From positions 1-53,695 of the forward strand of contig CAZDFD010000019.1 in the NCBI GenBank assembly GCA_964504655.1: a stretch of DNA of 53,695 bases. The letters are read 5' to 3'. Position 1 is the first letter of the stretch. Every line of letters starts with the position of its first letter. The position numbers and the translations under genes were made by a program. Origin of the DNA: JANXAZ01 sp964504655 (GTDB lineage: Bacteria > Pseudomonadota > Alphaproteobacteria > Geminicoccales > Geminicoccaceae). Shown piece by piece: positions 41,148 through 50,237 of the stretch. The notes below the pieces were generated by a model. That model saw only the letters and a program-made list of their open reading frames with translations, had not been told where the DNA came from and searched no databases.

Positions 41148-41723
41148 TCAGGCGCGACCGGCGGCGCTCGACAAGAGCGCCGGGTCGACGCCGATGCGGC
41201 CGAGCGCCCGCTGCCACTTGCTCTCGTTGTCCTCGCCGAACACGAGCTCCTCGTCGGCCGGTGCCACCAGCCAGCCGTTCGCCTGGATCTCCTGGTCGAG
41301 CTGGCCGGGCGCCCAGCCGGCGTAGCCGAGCGCGAACACCCGCCGGCGCGGCCCGCCGCCCTCGGCGATCGCCTTGAGGACGTCGACCGTGGCGGTCAGC
41401 GCGAACCGATCGTCGATCACGAGCGTGCTGTCCTGCACGTAGTCCGGGCTGTGCAGCACGAAGCCGCGGCCGGTCTCGACCGGCCCGCCGACGTGCACCG
41501 GCTGGCCCGAGAGGTCGATCTCCGGGCGGATGCCGAGCTGCTCGACCACCCGCGGCAGGGACACGCTCGGTGCCAGCTGGTTGACGACGAGGCCCATGGC
41601 GCCGTCGGCCGAGTGGGCGCAGAGATAGATCACGCTCCGCGCGAAGCGCGGGTCCGGCATCCCCGGCATGGCGATGAGCAGCATGCCGGTCAGATGGCCC
41701 TCTCGATTGGCGACCGCGGCCAT
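41148..41723 (-). CDS. YqgE/AlgH family protein
   Basis: 191-aa protein of the conserved YqgE (DUF179) family. Typical segments: LTGMLLIAMPGMPDPRFARSVIYLCAHSADGAMGLVVNQ, then VHVGGPVETGRGFVLHSPDY, and ALGYAGWAPGQLDQEIQANGWL. ATG at 41723 fits the conserved start. Function unknown; not convincingly regulatory. Convergent with rpoH. Confidence 0.93.
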   Translation of the reverse strand: MAAVANREGHLTGMLLIAMPGMPDPRFARSVIYLCAHSADGAMGLVVNQLAPSVSLPRVVEQLGIRPEIDLSGQPVHVGGPVETGRGFVLHSPDYVQDSTLVIDDRFALTATVDVLKAIAEGGGPRRRVFALGYAGWAPGQLDQEIQANGWLVAPADEELVFGEDNESKWQRALGRIGVDPALLSSAAGRA

Positions 41724-41755
41724 GGCCGAGGAGATAGGCGCGGGCGGGGCGCGGC

Positions 41756-42823
41756 TCAAGACGCGCCCGCGGGCCGTCGCGGGCCGGGTGCCGCGGCGGC
41801 CGGCTGGGCCGCGCGCACCGGGCGGAGGCCGGGCGGGCCCGAGACCCTGCCCGCGGCCGCGCCCGGGACGCGCGCCGGGCCGGCGTAGACGAACGGCCGG
41901 CGCAGCGCCGCGGCCGGCAGGACGGCACCCGCGGCCGGCTCGGCGGCGCGCGGGTCGAGCGCCGCCACGACCGCGAGCGGCACCCCGGCCGACGGCTCGG
42001 CCGGCATCGGCGCCTGCACCTGCAGCCAACGCCAAGTCTGCCGCGCCGCCTGCCGGTTGACCGACTGCAGCGCCGCCCGCTCGATCGCCGCGCGGTCGAT
42101 CGGCACCGTCGCGAGCGGCACCGTCCGTGCGGTGGGCGTGGTCGTGGGGATCGCGGCCGGCGCGGCCGCAGTCGTGGCGAGCAGCAGCGGCGCCTCGCCC
42201 GCCGCCGGCCCGCCGGCCCGCCCGGCCCAGTGCCGCCAGACCCGTTCGCGATAGCTCTGGCCGCGGTCCGGATCGCGCGAGTGGTAGCGCTCGACCGCCA
42301 CCTCCCACGACCCGGCTTCCTCCCGCAGCGTGGCGAGGAAGGCCGCCCCGTAGGCGGCGTTGACGTCCGGGTCGAAGGCCGCGCCCAGATCGGCGAACGC
42401 CGCCGGGTGCCAGCCGAGATTGATCTGCAGGCAGCCGACGTCGATGTTGGTGCGTCCCTCGGCGCGCAGCCGCTCGACGTGGCGGACGGCCTCCTCCTTG
42501 CTCGCGAAGCGGGCCGACTCGCCGCCGGCGTTGACCGTCCAGGGCCAGGGCAGGGTGGCGCGCCGGGCGGCGTCCCAGCGGCCCGACTCGGCGAGCGCGA
42601 TCGCCTGCAGCAGGCCCTGGGGCAGGCTCTCGGCGCGCTCCGCCCGGGCGATCCCGGCGCGGCAGAGGAGGCCGTCGGAGGTCGCCTCGCCGGTGCCGGC
42701 GGCGGCACGGCCGGGCCGGTCCGACGTGGCCAGGAGCGCCACCACCAGCGCGAGGAGGGCCGCGATCCGCGCACCCGGGACCGCTACCGGCCGGTCCCGC
42801 CCCGTGCTCCGAGCCGATGCCAC
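41756..42823 (-). CDS. Lytic transglycosylase domain protein
   Basis: 355-aa putative murein lytic transglycosylase. N-terminal signal/anchor (RIAALLALVVALLATSDRPGRAAAG), then an SLT-type domain with catalytic glutamate E79 (LLQAIALAESGRW) and DVGCLQINLGWHP, the usual GCxQIN motif, followed by AYGAAFLATLREEAG and YHSRDPDRGQSYRERVW. The C-terminal 130 residues are Ala/Pro-rich and not assigned. GTG start at 42823. It precedes yqgE by 32 nt on the same strand. Confidence 0.85.
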   Translation of the reverse strand: MASARSTGRDRPVAVPGARIAALLALVVALLATSDRPGRAAAGTGEATSDGLLCRAGIARAERAESLPQGLLQAIALAESGRWDAARRATLPWPWTVNAGGESARFASKEEAVRHVERLRAEGRTNIDVGCLQINLGWHPAAFADLGAAFDPDVNAAYGAAFLATLREEAGSWEVAVERYHSRDPDRGQSYRERVWRHWAGRAGGPAAGEAPLLLATTAAAPAAIPTTTPTARTVPLATVPIDRAAIERAALQSVNRQAARQTWRWLQVQAPMPAEPSAGVPLAVVAALDPRAAEPAAGAVLPAAALRRPFVYAGPARVPGAAAGRVSGPPGLRPVRAAQPAAAAPGPRRPAGAS

Positions 42824-43022
42824 GTCTCGCCGTTCCCCGCGCCCGCGGCCCGTCCGGCCGCCCCGCCAACCGATCTACAGCGTCGCGGTTAAGGCCGGAT
42901 GAACGGCCCCGCCCGTCCGCCCGTTGCCCGCCGCCGCGATCGACCCCATCTGTCGGCCGCCGGGCGCCCGGCCCGGCCGGGACCGGCGCCGCGCCGGCCC
43001 CCGAACCACGGAGATCCGCCTC

Positions 43023-43508
43023 ATGCCCATCGCCGTCGGCGACCGCCTGCCCGAGGCCACCTTCAAGGTGCGCACCCCGGACGGCCTCAAGGACCTGACC
43101 GTCAAGGAGCTCACCGCCGGCAAGAAGGTGGCGCTGTTCGCCGTGCCGGGCGCGTTCACGCCCACCTGCCACGCCAAGCACGTGCCGAGCTATCTGGCGA
43201 ACCTCGAGGCGCTCCGGGCCAAGGGGATCGACCAGGTGGCCTGCGTCGCGGTCAACGACGCCTTCGTGCTCGACGCCTGGAGCAAGCAGACCGGTGCGGA
43301 GGGCAAGATCCTGTTCCTCGCCGACGGCAACGCCAGCTTCACCAAGGCCCTCGGCCTCGACTTCGACGGCTCGGGCTTCGGCCTCGGCACGCGCTCCAAG
43401 CGCTACAGCATGATCGTCGAGGACGGCGTGGTGAAGGCCCTGAATGTCGAGGAGGCGCCGGGCGTCATGGACGCCTCGAGCGCCGAGCGCCTGCTCGGCC
43501 AGCTCTGA
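43023..43508 (+). CDS. Peroxiredoxin, Prx5 type
   Basis: 161-aa thiol peroxidase. The peroxidatic cysteine is C49 in VPGAFTPTCHAKHVP, with the family ending LGTRSKRYSMIVEDGVVKALNVEE. Only one other cysteine (about C74) is seen, so it may act as 1-Cys or atypical 2-Cys with glutaredoxin/glutathione. Single gene; convergent with rnhA. Confidence 0.95.
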   Translation: MPIAVGDRLPEATFKVRTPDGLKDLTVKELTAGKKVALFAVPGAFTPTCHAKHVPSYLANLEALRAKGIDQVACVAVNDAFVLDAWSKQTGAEGKILFLADGNASFTKALGLDFDGSGFGLGTRSKRYSMIVEDGVVKALNVEEAPGVMDASSAERLLGQL

Positions 43509-43544
43509 GCGGCGGCCCCGCCCGGCCCGGCCCCCGCGCGGGCG

Positions 43545-44015
43545 TCAGGCCGGGCCGGAGCGGGCGATCGCCGCGCGCGCCAGCCGGTCGGCGCGCTCGT
43601 TCAACGGATCGCCGGCGTGGCCGCGGATCCAGGCCCACTCGACCCGGTGCCGGGCCGTGGCCGCCTCGAGCCGCTCCCAGAGCTCGCGGTTCTTGACCGG
43701 CTTCCGGTCGGCGGTCCGCCAGCCGCGCGCCTTCCAGGCCGGCAGCCAGCGGGTGATCCCCGAGCGCAGATAGTCGCTGTCGGTGTGGAGCCGCACCCGC
43801 ATCGGCCGCTTGAGGCTCTCGAGCGCCACGATCGCGGCCAGGAGCTCCATCCGGTTGTTGGTGGTCGAGGGCTCGCCGCCCACGAGCTCGCGCTCGTGGC
43901 CGCGCCAGCGCAGCACCGCCGCCCAGCCGCCGGGTCCGGGGTTGCCCGAGCAGGCGCCGTCGGTGTGGATCTCGACGAGGTCGGCGCCGGCCTCCGCCGG
44001 CTCAGCCGATCCCAT
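43545..44015 (-). CDS. rnhA: Ribonuclease HI
   Basis: 156-aa RNase H type 1, cleaving RNA in RNA-DNA hybrids. Catalytic D19 (TDGACSGNPGPGG), E57 (NNRMELLA), D79 (LHTDSDYL), H133 and D143 (RGHAGDPLNERAD) are all present. It overlaps the thrB stop by 14 nt, continuing the ispH-thrB-rnhA operon. Confidence 0.97.
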   Translation of the reverse strand: MGSAEPAEAGADLVEIHTDGACSGNPGPGGWAAVLRWRGHERELVGGEPSTTNNRMELLAAIVALESLKRPMRVRLHTDSDYLRSGITRWLPAWKARGWRTADRKPVKNRELWERLEAATARHRVEWAWIRGHAGDPLNERADRLARAAIARSGPA

Positions 44016-44964
44016 AGGCGGCCGGGCCTCCGACGGACTGGTGGAAGCGCAGCCGCGCCAGGTACTCGAGCGGATCCTTGGGCCGCACCAGCGCCCCCGG
44101 CACCTGGTTGAGCCAGTCGTACAGGCGGGTGAGCAGGAAGCGCAGCGCAGCGCCGCGGGCGAGCACCGGCAGGGCCGCGATCTCGGCCGGCTCGAGCGGC
44201 CGCCGGGCCCGGTAGCCGGTCAGGAGCGCGCGCGCCTTGGTGACGTTGCAGGCGCCGTCGCTCTCGAAGCACCAGGCGTTCAGGCAGATCGCCAGATCGT
44301 AGGCCAGGAGGTCGTCGCAGGCGAAGTAGAAGTCGATCACCCCGCTGACCCGCTCGCCCTCGAAGAACACGTTGTCGGGGAACAGATCGGCGTGGATCAC
44401 GCCGGCCGGCAGCCGCTCCGGCCAGGCCCGCTCGAGCGCCCCGAGCTCGGCCGCGACGAGCTCGGCCAGACCTTCCCGGACCTCGTCGGCGCGGGCGGCC
44501 GTGGCGGCCACGAGCCGCCGCCAGCCGGCCGGCCCGAGCGCGTTCGGCCGGCGCAGGGCGAAGCCGCGGCCGGCCAGGTGCAGTGCTGCGAGCGCGCCGC
44601 CCACGGCCTCGCAGTGGCGCGGCTCGAGGCGCCGCGGGCTGCGCCCGTCGAGCCAGCTCACGATCGCCGCGGGCTTGCCGGCGAGCCGCCGCAGGAGCCC
44701 GCCGTCGCGGGCGCGGACCGGCAGCGGGCAGGGCAGGCCGTGCTCGGCCAGGTGCAGCATCAGGCCCAGGAAGAAGGGCAGGTCGGCCGGGTCGACCCGG
44801 CGCTCGTAGATCGTCAGGATGAACCGGCCGAGGGTCGTCTCGAGCCGGAAGTTGCTGTTCTCGACGCCCTCCTTGATGCCGACCAGGGCGAGCGGCTCGC
44901 CCAGGTCGTAGTCGGCGAGGAAGCGGGCGAGCTCGCCCTGGGCGACCTCGGTGTAGACCGCCAT
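44002..44964 (-). CDS. thrB: Homoserine kinase (ThrB2 type)
   Basis: 320-aa APH-fold kinase that phosphorylates homoserine in threonine synthesis. Catalytic HADLFPDNVFF (191-201) and DFYFACDD with D211 are present, and GIKEGVENSNFRLET is the nucleotide-side motif. ATG 44964 lies 6 nt downstream of the ispH stop. The operon order ispH-thrB-rnhA is usual in alphaproteobacteria. Confidence 0.95.
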   Translation of the reverse strand: MAVYTEVAQGELARFLADYDLGEPLALVGIKEGVENSNFRLETTLGRFILTIYERRVDPADLPFFLGLMLHLAEHGLPCPLPVRARDGGLLRRLAGKPAAIVSWLDGRSPRRLEPRHCEAVGGALAALHLAGRGFALRRPNALGPAGWRRLVAATAARADEVREGLAELVAAELGALERAWPERLPAGVIHADLFPDNVFFEGERVSGVIDFYFACDDLLAYDLAICLNAWCFESDGACNVTKARALLTGYRARRPLEPAEIAALPVLARGAALRFLLTRLYDWLNQVPGALVRPKDPLEYLARLRFHQSVGGPAAYGIG

Positions 44965-44970
44965 CGCGGC

Positions 44971-45987
44971 TCAGCCGTCGGCCGCCTCGAGGGTCGCCCG
45001 TGGCGCCCGCCGCGGCGTCGGCGGTGGCTTGAAGGTGACCCGCTCCTCGACCAGCCGACGCTCCTCGAGCGTGACCCGGAAGCGCGCCCGGCAGGCGGCG
45101 ACGACGTCCTCGACCAGCCGCTCCGGTGCGGAGGCCCCGGCGCTCAGCCCGAGCCGGCGCACGCCCGCGAGCTCGGCCCAGTCGATCGCCGCGGCGTCGG
45201 CGACGAGCCGGGCGCGCGGGCAGCCGGCCTCGAGCGCCCGCTCGACCAGCCGGCGCGAGTTCGACGAGTTGTGGGCGCCAACGACCAGGAACAGGTCGAC
45301 CTCGGGGGCGATCGCAGCCACCGCCCGCTGGCGGTTGGTGGTGGCGTAGCAGATGTCCTCGCCGCGCGGCCGCTCGATGCCCGGGAAGCGCCGCTCGAGC
45401 ACCTCGACGATGGCCGCCGTGTCGGTCAGCGAGAGGGTGGTCTGGGTCGACCAGGCGAGGCGCGTGGGATCGGCCGGCGCCACCCGCTCGGCGTCCTCGA
45501 CCGTCTCGACCAGGATCACCGAGCCCTCCGGCACCTGGCCCATGGTGCCGACGACCTCGGGATGACCGGCGTGCCCGACCAGGAGGACCGTGCGACCCTG
45601 CCGGTGGTGCCGCTCGACCTCGCGGTGGACCTTGGAGACCAGGGGGCAGGTGGCGTCGACGTGCAGGAGCCGGCGGCGGCGGGCCTCCTCCGGCACCGCC
45701 TTGGGCACGCCGTGGGCGGAGAACACGACGAGCCCGTCCTCGGGCACTTGGTCGAGCTCCTCGACGAAGACCGCACCCTTGCGCTCGAGGTCCTCGACCA
45801 CGTGACGGTTGTGGACGATCTCGTGGCGGACATAGACCGGCGGGCCGTGTTCGGCCAAGGCCCGCTCGACGATCTGGATCGCCCGGTCGACCCCGGCGCA
45901 GAAGCCGCGCGGGCCGGCCAGGAGGATGGTGAGCGGGGGCGGGTCGGCGGCCAAGGCTGGGGTCCGGCTGGCTGGCCGGTCGCCCAT
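44971..45987 (-). CDS. ispH: 4-hydroxy-3-methylbut-2-enyl diphosphate reductase
   Basis: 338-aa last enzyme of the MEP isoprenoid pathway. The [4Fe-4S] cysteines C30 (GPRGFCAGVDRAI), C114 (DATCPLVSKV) and C213 (DICYATTNRQ) are conserved. ATG 45987 was chosen; the frame stays open to 46293, but that extension has no family features. It heads the ispH-thrB-rnhA operon. Confidence 0.96.
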   Translation of the reverse strand: MGDRPASRTPALAADPPPLTILLAGPRGFCAGVDRAIQIVERALAEHGPPVYVRHEIVHNRHVVEDLERKGAVFVEELDQVPEDGLVVFSAHGVPKAVPEEARRRRLLHVDATCPLVSKVHREVERHHRQGRTVLLVGHAGHPEVVGTMGQVPEGSVILVETVEDAERVAPADPTRLAWSTQTTLSLTDTAAIVEVLERRFPGIERPRGEDICYATTNRQRAVAAIAPEVDLFLVVGAHNSSNSRRLVERALEAGCPRARLVADAAAIDWAELAGVRRLGLSAGASAPERLVEDVVAACRARFRVTLEERRLVEERVTFKPPPTPRRAPRATLEAADG

Positions 45988-46078
45988 AGCATGGCGGCGC
46001 GAGCGAGGCGAGCCGGGCAGGGGGGGCCTGCGCCGGGCACGGCTGGCGCCGGCCGCGCCACCGCCTATCTCTGGCGCC

Positions 46079-47311
46079 ATGTCGATGGCGCCACCGCCGG
46101 CCAGGGCCGCGCTCGGGGCCGCGGCGCCACCCGTCGTGGCCGGCCGCGGGCTGCTCGCGGTGCTGGTGCTCGCGACCGGCCTCGGGCCGTTCGCCATGCA
46201 GGTCTTCCTGCCCGCCCTGCCGGCGATCCAGGCGGGCTTCCGGGCGAGTGCCGCCAGCGCCCAGCTCGCCTTCTCGCTCTCGACCCTCGCCATCGCCGTG
46301 GCGACCCTCGTCTACGGGCCGGTCTCGGACCGGTTCGGCCGGCGGCCGGCGCTCCTGGGCGGTCTCCTCGTGTTCCTCGTCGGCACCGCGCTCTGCGCCG
46401 CCGCACCGAGCCTCGAGGTGCTGATCCTCGGGCGGATCGTCCAGGCGGCCGGCGGCTGCGCCGGCATGGTGCTGTCGCGGGCGATCGTGCGCGACCTCTA
46501 TCCGCGCGAGCAGGCCGCCCAGGCGCTCGCCTGGATCACCATGGCCATGGTCGTGGCGCCGATGATGGCACCGGCGCTCGGCGGCCTCCTGGTCGATCTG
46601 GCCGGCTGGCGGTCGATCTTCCTGGCCGGGCTCGCGGCCGGGGCGGTGGTTCTCGCCGCCTGCGCCGCCCGGCTCGCCGAGACCGCCCGGCCGGGCGGGC
46701 TCGGAGGTGGCGTCGCCATGCTCGGCGCCTTCGCCCTCCTCCTGCGCCAGCGCGCCTTCCGCGGCTGGGCGCTGCAGGCGGCCTTCTCGATGGCGGTGTT
46801 CTTCGCGTTCCTGGCGGCGGCCCCGTTCCTCGTGGTCGAGGCCTACGGCCGCCCGGCGGTCGAGTACGGGCTCCTGTTCGTCCTCATCTCGGGCTCGTTC
46901 ATGGCCGGCAACTTCGCGGCCGCCCGGCTGTCGGCCAGACTCGGCAGCGAGCGGATGATCCTCCTGGGCTCGGCCGGCTCGCTGGCCGGCGCCGGGCTCG
47001 CGCTCACGCTCGCCTTGGCCGGCCACTGGACCCCGCTCGCACTGTTCCTGCCGACCGCCCTGGGCGCCTTCGCGCAGGGCCTGGCGATGCCCAACGCGCA
47101 GGCGGCCATCGTCAGCGTGGCGCCGGAGATCGCCGGATCGGCCGCCGGCCTCTCCGGCTTCCTGCAGATGACCGTGGCCGCCGCGGCGGCCCAGATCGTG
47201 GGCTCGCTGCAGACCGGCTCGCCCGTGCCGGTGACGCTCGGCATGACGATCTGCGCGGCGCTGGCGCTCCTGGGTGCCCTCTATGCGCGGGGCGGTGCGG
47301 CGCCGCGTTAA
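46079..47311 (+). CDS. Bcr/CflA family multidrug efflux MFS transporter
   Basis: 410-aa MFS transporter of the drug resistance/Bcr-CflA type. VLVLATGLGPFAMQVFLPALPAIQ is the first segment, the motif A loop is GPVSDRFGRRPALLGG, and SRAIVRDLYPREQAAQALA is typical of Bcr. ATG 46079 was picked with another ATG at 46085 as alternative; the ribosome site is weak. Divergent from ispH. Confidence 0.9.
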   Translation: MSMAPPPARAALGAAAPPVVAGRGLLAVLVLATGLGPFAMQVFLPALPAIQAGFRASAASAQLAFSLSTLAIAVATLVYGPVSDRFGRRPALLGGLLVFLVGTALCAAAPSLEVLILGRIVQAAGGCAGMVLSRAIVRDLYPREQAAQALAWITMAMVVAPMMAPALGGLLVDLAGWRSIFLAGLAAGAVVLAACAARLAETARPGGLGGGVAMLGAFALLLRQRAFRGWALQAAFSMAVFFAFLAAAPFLVVEAYGRPAVEYGLLFVLISGSFMAGNFAAARLSARLGSERMILLGSAGSLAGAGLALTLALAGHWTPLALFLPTALGAFAQGLAMPNAQAAIVSVAPEIAGSAAGLSGFLQMTVAAAAAQIVGSLQTGSPVPVTLGMTICAALALLGALYARGGAAPR

Positions 47312-47368
47312 CGACCCCTCAACCCGGCGGCCCTAGGCTCGGCCGCGACGGTCGACGGGGATCCGGGC

Positions 47369-47884
47369 ATGCGGGTGGAGCAGGCGGGCGCGCGCGAGAG
47401 CCGTCTCGACAAGCTCAGGGAGCTGATCTGCCACGCCGGCACGCCGCCGACCGAGCGGCGCGCCGCACTCGACCGGCTCGAGGCGATGCTCGCGGGCGGC
47501 GACCTGCCCGGCCCGCGCACGCGGGTCACCCGCTCGACCCGGATCGGCCGCTCGCGCCGGCCCCTGCCGCTCGACGAGCTCGAGCGGCTCGAGCCCTACG
47601 CGCTCGGCCGCAGCCACGGCGAGGTGGTGGCCGAGCTCGCCCGCGCCTGCGCGCTCTGCGCCTGCCGTCCGGACCGCATCGACCTCGGCTGGCACCCGGA
47701 GGAGGGGCCGGTCGCGGCGGTCTGCTTCACCCTCCAGCCGATGCCCGATCTGGCGGCCTTCCAGAAGGCGATCGCCCTCTGGCTGCCGCAGGCCAAGGTC
47801 ACGCTGTCGACCTTCGTGGCCGAGGGCGAGCGGCGGCTGCTGGTCTTCCTGGCCCCGGGCTCGGGCGGGCCGCCGCCGGGCTGA
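47369..47884 (+). CDS. Hypothetical protein
   Basis: 171-aa soluble protein with no family that I recognise. It has an acidic-basic N-terminal half, a two-cysteine segment (CALCACRPDRIDLGW), and a compact C-terminal part with LPQAKVTLSTFVAEGERRLLVFL. A TAGGCT hexamer at 47334-47339 may be its -10 box. Codon use looks like a real gene of this genome. Confidence 0.6.
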   Translation: MRVEQAGARESRLDKLRELICHAGTPPTERRAALDRLEAMLAGGDLPGPRTRVTRSTRIGRSRRPLPLDELERLEPYALGRSHGEVVAELARACALCACRPDRIDLGWHPEEGPVAAVCFTLQPMPDLAAFQKAIALWLPQAKVTLSTFVAEGERRLLVFLAPGSGGPPPG

Positions 47885-47986
47885 GCCGCGCGGCCGCCAC
47901 CGGTCTGGCCGGCGTCCGGGCCGGCCGCTAGCCTCGAGCGTGTCCGCCCGGCCCCGGCGCCGGGCCGTGCCGAGGGAGGAGCCGCC

Positions 47987-48298
47987 GTGGCCAAGGGCTA
48001 CTGGGTCGCGTTCGCCGACGTCACCGACCCCGAGGGCTACCGGGAGTACGTCCGCGCCAACGCCCGGGCGTTCGCCAAATACGGCGCCCGCTTCCTGGTC
48101 CGCGGCGGGCCGTGCGAGGCGCCCGAGGGCCGGCCCCGCTCGCGCGTCGTGGTGATCGAGTTCCCGAGCCACGAGGCGGCGCTCGCCTGCTACCGCTCGC
48201 CGGAATACGCCGAGGCCATGGCGCTGCGGCAGGACCGCGCGCTCATCGATCTGGCGATCGTCGAGGGCTACGACGGGCCGCAGCCGGGCGGGGGCTGA
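47987..48298 (+). CDS. DUF1330 domain protein
   Basis: 103-aa dimeric alpha-beta barrel protein. Family features: GYWVAFADVTDPEGYREYVRANARAFAKYGARFLVRGG and VVIEFPSHEAALACYRSPEYAEAMALRQDRALIDLAIVEGY. GTG start at 47987 with GGAGGAGCC upstream. Function unknown, often linked with small-molecule metabolism. It precedes two tandem HIBADH-type reductases. Confidence 0.88.
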   Translation: MAKGYWVAFADVTDPEGYREYVRANARAFAKYGARFLVRGGPCEAPEGRPRSRVVVIEFPSHEAALACYRSPEYAEAMALRQDRALIDLAIVEGYDGPQPGGG

Positions 48299-48410
48299 GG
48301 CCGGCGGCGGCCGAGCCGGGCGGGGTGCTGCCCGGCGCCGGCGGCGGTGGCGGCCGGGCGGCACCGCCTGTAGCCTCGGCCCGGTTGCGCGGTGAGGCGG
48401 GGAGGCGGGC

Positions 48411-49295
48411 GTGGCGCGGATCGGCTTCGTCGGGCTCGGCACGATGGGTGGCCCGATGGCGGCCAACCTGGTCCGGGCCGGTCACTCGGTCCTGGGCCTC
48501 GATCCGGCCGAGGCGGCCCGCTCGGCGGCGGCGGCGCGCGGCGTCCCGCTCGCCCGCGACCTCGCCCGCACGGTCGAGGACGCCCAGGCGGTCGTCACCA
48601 TGCTGCCGGACACGCCCGAGGTCGAGGCGGTGCTCCTCGGGGAGGCCGGGGTCGAGGGGCTCGCCCGGCCCGGCACGCTCGTGATCGACACGAGCTCGAT
48701 CGCGCCCGCAGCCGCCCGGCGGCTCGGCGCGCGCCTCGAGGCCCGGGGCCTGGCCTTCCTGGACGCGCCGGTCTCGGGCGGGCCGGGCGGTGCCGAGGCC
48801 GGCACGCTCACCATCATGGTCGGGGGCGATCCGCTCGCCTTCGAGCGCGCCCGACCGATCCTGGAGGTGCTCGGCCGGCCGCGCCGGATGGGCCCGCCGG
48901 GCGCCGGCCAGGCGACCAAGCTCTGCAACCAGATCGTGGTGGCGCAGCATCTCGTGGCGGTCGCCGAGGCCCTGACGCTCGCGCGCGCCGCAGGCCTCGA
49001 GGAGGCGGCGGTGCTCGAGGTGCTGGGCAGCGGGGCGGCGCGCTCCTGGCTCCTGGAGACGTTCGGGGCGCGCATGGCGGCGGGCGAGACCGCCCCCGCC
49101 TTCCGCATGGACCTGATGCTCAAGGACCTGCGCCTCGCCCAGGAGGCGGCGCATGCGCTCGGCGCACCCTTGCCGGCGACCGCGGTCGCCGGCGCGCTGA
49201 TGCTGGCGCAGCGGGCCGCGGGCGAGGGCGGGCTCGGCCACCACGCGGTGGTCCGCGCCTACGAGCGGCTGTGCGGCATGGAGCCACGGCCATGA
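48411..49295 (+). CDS. NAD(P)-dependent oxidoreductase, 3-hydroxyisobutyrate dehydrogenase family
   Basis: 294-aa beta-hydroxyacid dehydrogenase with canonical motifs: GFVGLGTMGGPMA (Rossmann), DAPVSGGPGGAEAGTL (substrate loop) and GQATKLCNQ with the catalytic lysine. GTG start at 48411. It overlaps the next, paralogous reductase by 4 nt (ATGA). Candidate activities are 3-hydroxyisobutyrate dehydrogenase or tartronate-semialdehyde reductase. Confidence 0.9.
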   Translation: MARIGFVGLGTMGGPMAANLVRAGHSVLGLDPAEAARSAAAARGVPLARDLARTVEDAQAVVTMLPDTPEVEAVLLGEAGVEGLARPGTLVIDTSSIAPAAARRLGARLEARGLAFLDAPVSGGPGGAEAGTLTIMVGGDPLAFERARPILEVLGRPRRMGPPGAGQATKLCNQIVVAQHLVAVAEALTLARAAGLEEAAVLEVLGSGAARSWLLETFGARMAAGETAPAFRMDLMLKDLRLAQEAAHALGAPLPATAVAGALMLAQRAAGEGGLGHHAVVRAYERLCGMEPRP

Positions 49296-50188
49296 GCGGC
49301 CTCCCGCGGCTGGGCTTCCTCGGCCTCGGCATCATGGGCAAGGAGATGGTCCTGCGCCTCTTGGAGCGGGGCTTCCCGGTCACGGTCTGGAACCTCGAGC
49401 CGGAGCGGGTGCCGCTCGTGACCGGCTCGGGTGCGGTCCCCGCCGCTTCGCCGAAGGCGGTGGCCGAGGCCTGCGAGATCCTTTGTCTCTGCGTGCTGAA
49501 CGCCGCGGCGGTCGAGCAATGCTGCTTCGGCGCGGACGGCGTGGCGCAGGTGCCGGGGCGGGGACGGCTCGTCGTCGACTTCTCGACCGTCAACCCGGAC
49601 GACACCCGGCGGATCGCCGCGCGCATGGCCGAAGCCGGCTGGCGTTGGGTCGACGCGCCGGTCTCGGGCGGCCCGGGCCCGGCGCGCCTGGGCCGGCTCA
49701 CGGTCATGGTGGGCGGTGAGGCGGCCGACGTCGAGCGCGCGCGGCCGGTGCTCGAGGCGCTCGCGGCCAACCTCACCCATCTGGGACCGCTCGGCCTGGG
49801 CCAGACCGCCAAGATCGCCAACCAGGCGATCGTCGGCGTCGGCTACGTGCTGATGGCCGAGGTCCTGGCGCTGGTCGAGGCGGCCGGGCTCGATCCCACG
49901 GTCCTGCCCGGGGCGCTCGCCGGCGGCATGGCCGATTCGACGATCCTGCGCCGCATCTTCACCCAGCAGGCGGCGCGCGACTTCGACCCGCCCAAGGGCT
50001 ATGCCCGCCAGCTCGACAAGGATCTGGTGAACGTCCGCCGCTTCGCCCGGGCGCTCGGCCTCGAGCTGCCGATCGTCGAGGCGGCGGTCGAGCGCTACCA
50101 CGGCTTCGCGCAGGCGCAGCCGATGGCCGACGGGGCGAGCGTGTCGCGGCTCTACGAGGGCGGCTCGGCCGGCCGGTCCCGCGCCTGA
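49292..50188 (+). CDS. NAD(P)-dependent oxidoreductase, 3-hydroxyisobutyrate dehydrogenase family
   Basis: 298-aa paralogue of the preceding gene. GFLGLGIMGKEMV Rossmann motif, DAPVSGGPGPARLGRLTVMVGG substrate loop, and GQTAKIANQ with the catalytic lysine. ATG at 49292 overlaps the upstream stop. Two adjacent coupled paralogues may form a heteromer or act on different hydroxyacids of the same pathway. Confidence 0.9.
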   Translation: MSGLPRLGFLGLGIMGKEMVLRLLERGFPVTVWNLEPERVPLVTGSGAVPAASPKAVAEACEILCLCVLNAAAVEQCCFGADGVAQVPGRGRLVVDFSTVNPDDTRRIAARMAEAGWRWVDAPVSGGPGPARLGRLTVMVGGEAADVERARPVLEALAANLTHLGPLGLGQTAKIANQAIVGVGYVLMAEVLALVEAAGLDPTVLPGALAGGMADSTILRRIFTQQAARDFDPPKGYARQLDKDLVNVRRFARALGLELPIVEAAVERYHGFAQAQPMADGASVSRLYEGGSAGRSRA

Positions 50189-50237
50189 GGGCGGGCGGCC
50201 CCGGGCCCGGCCGGCCGATCTTGTGCCGCGACCCGGC

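Noticed and set aside
44971..46293. Longer ispH starting at 46293
   Set aside because: Extension overlaps the Bcr/CflA gene and lacks family sequence; ATG 45987 gives the normal enzyme.
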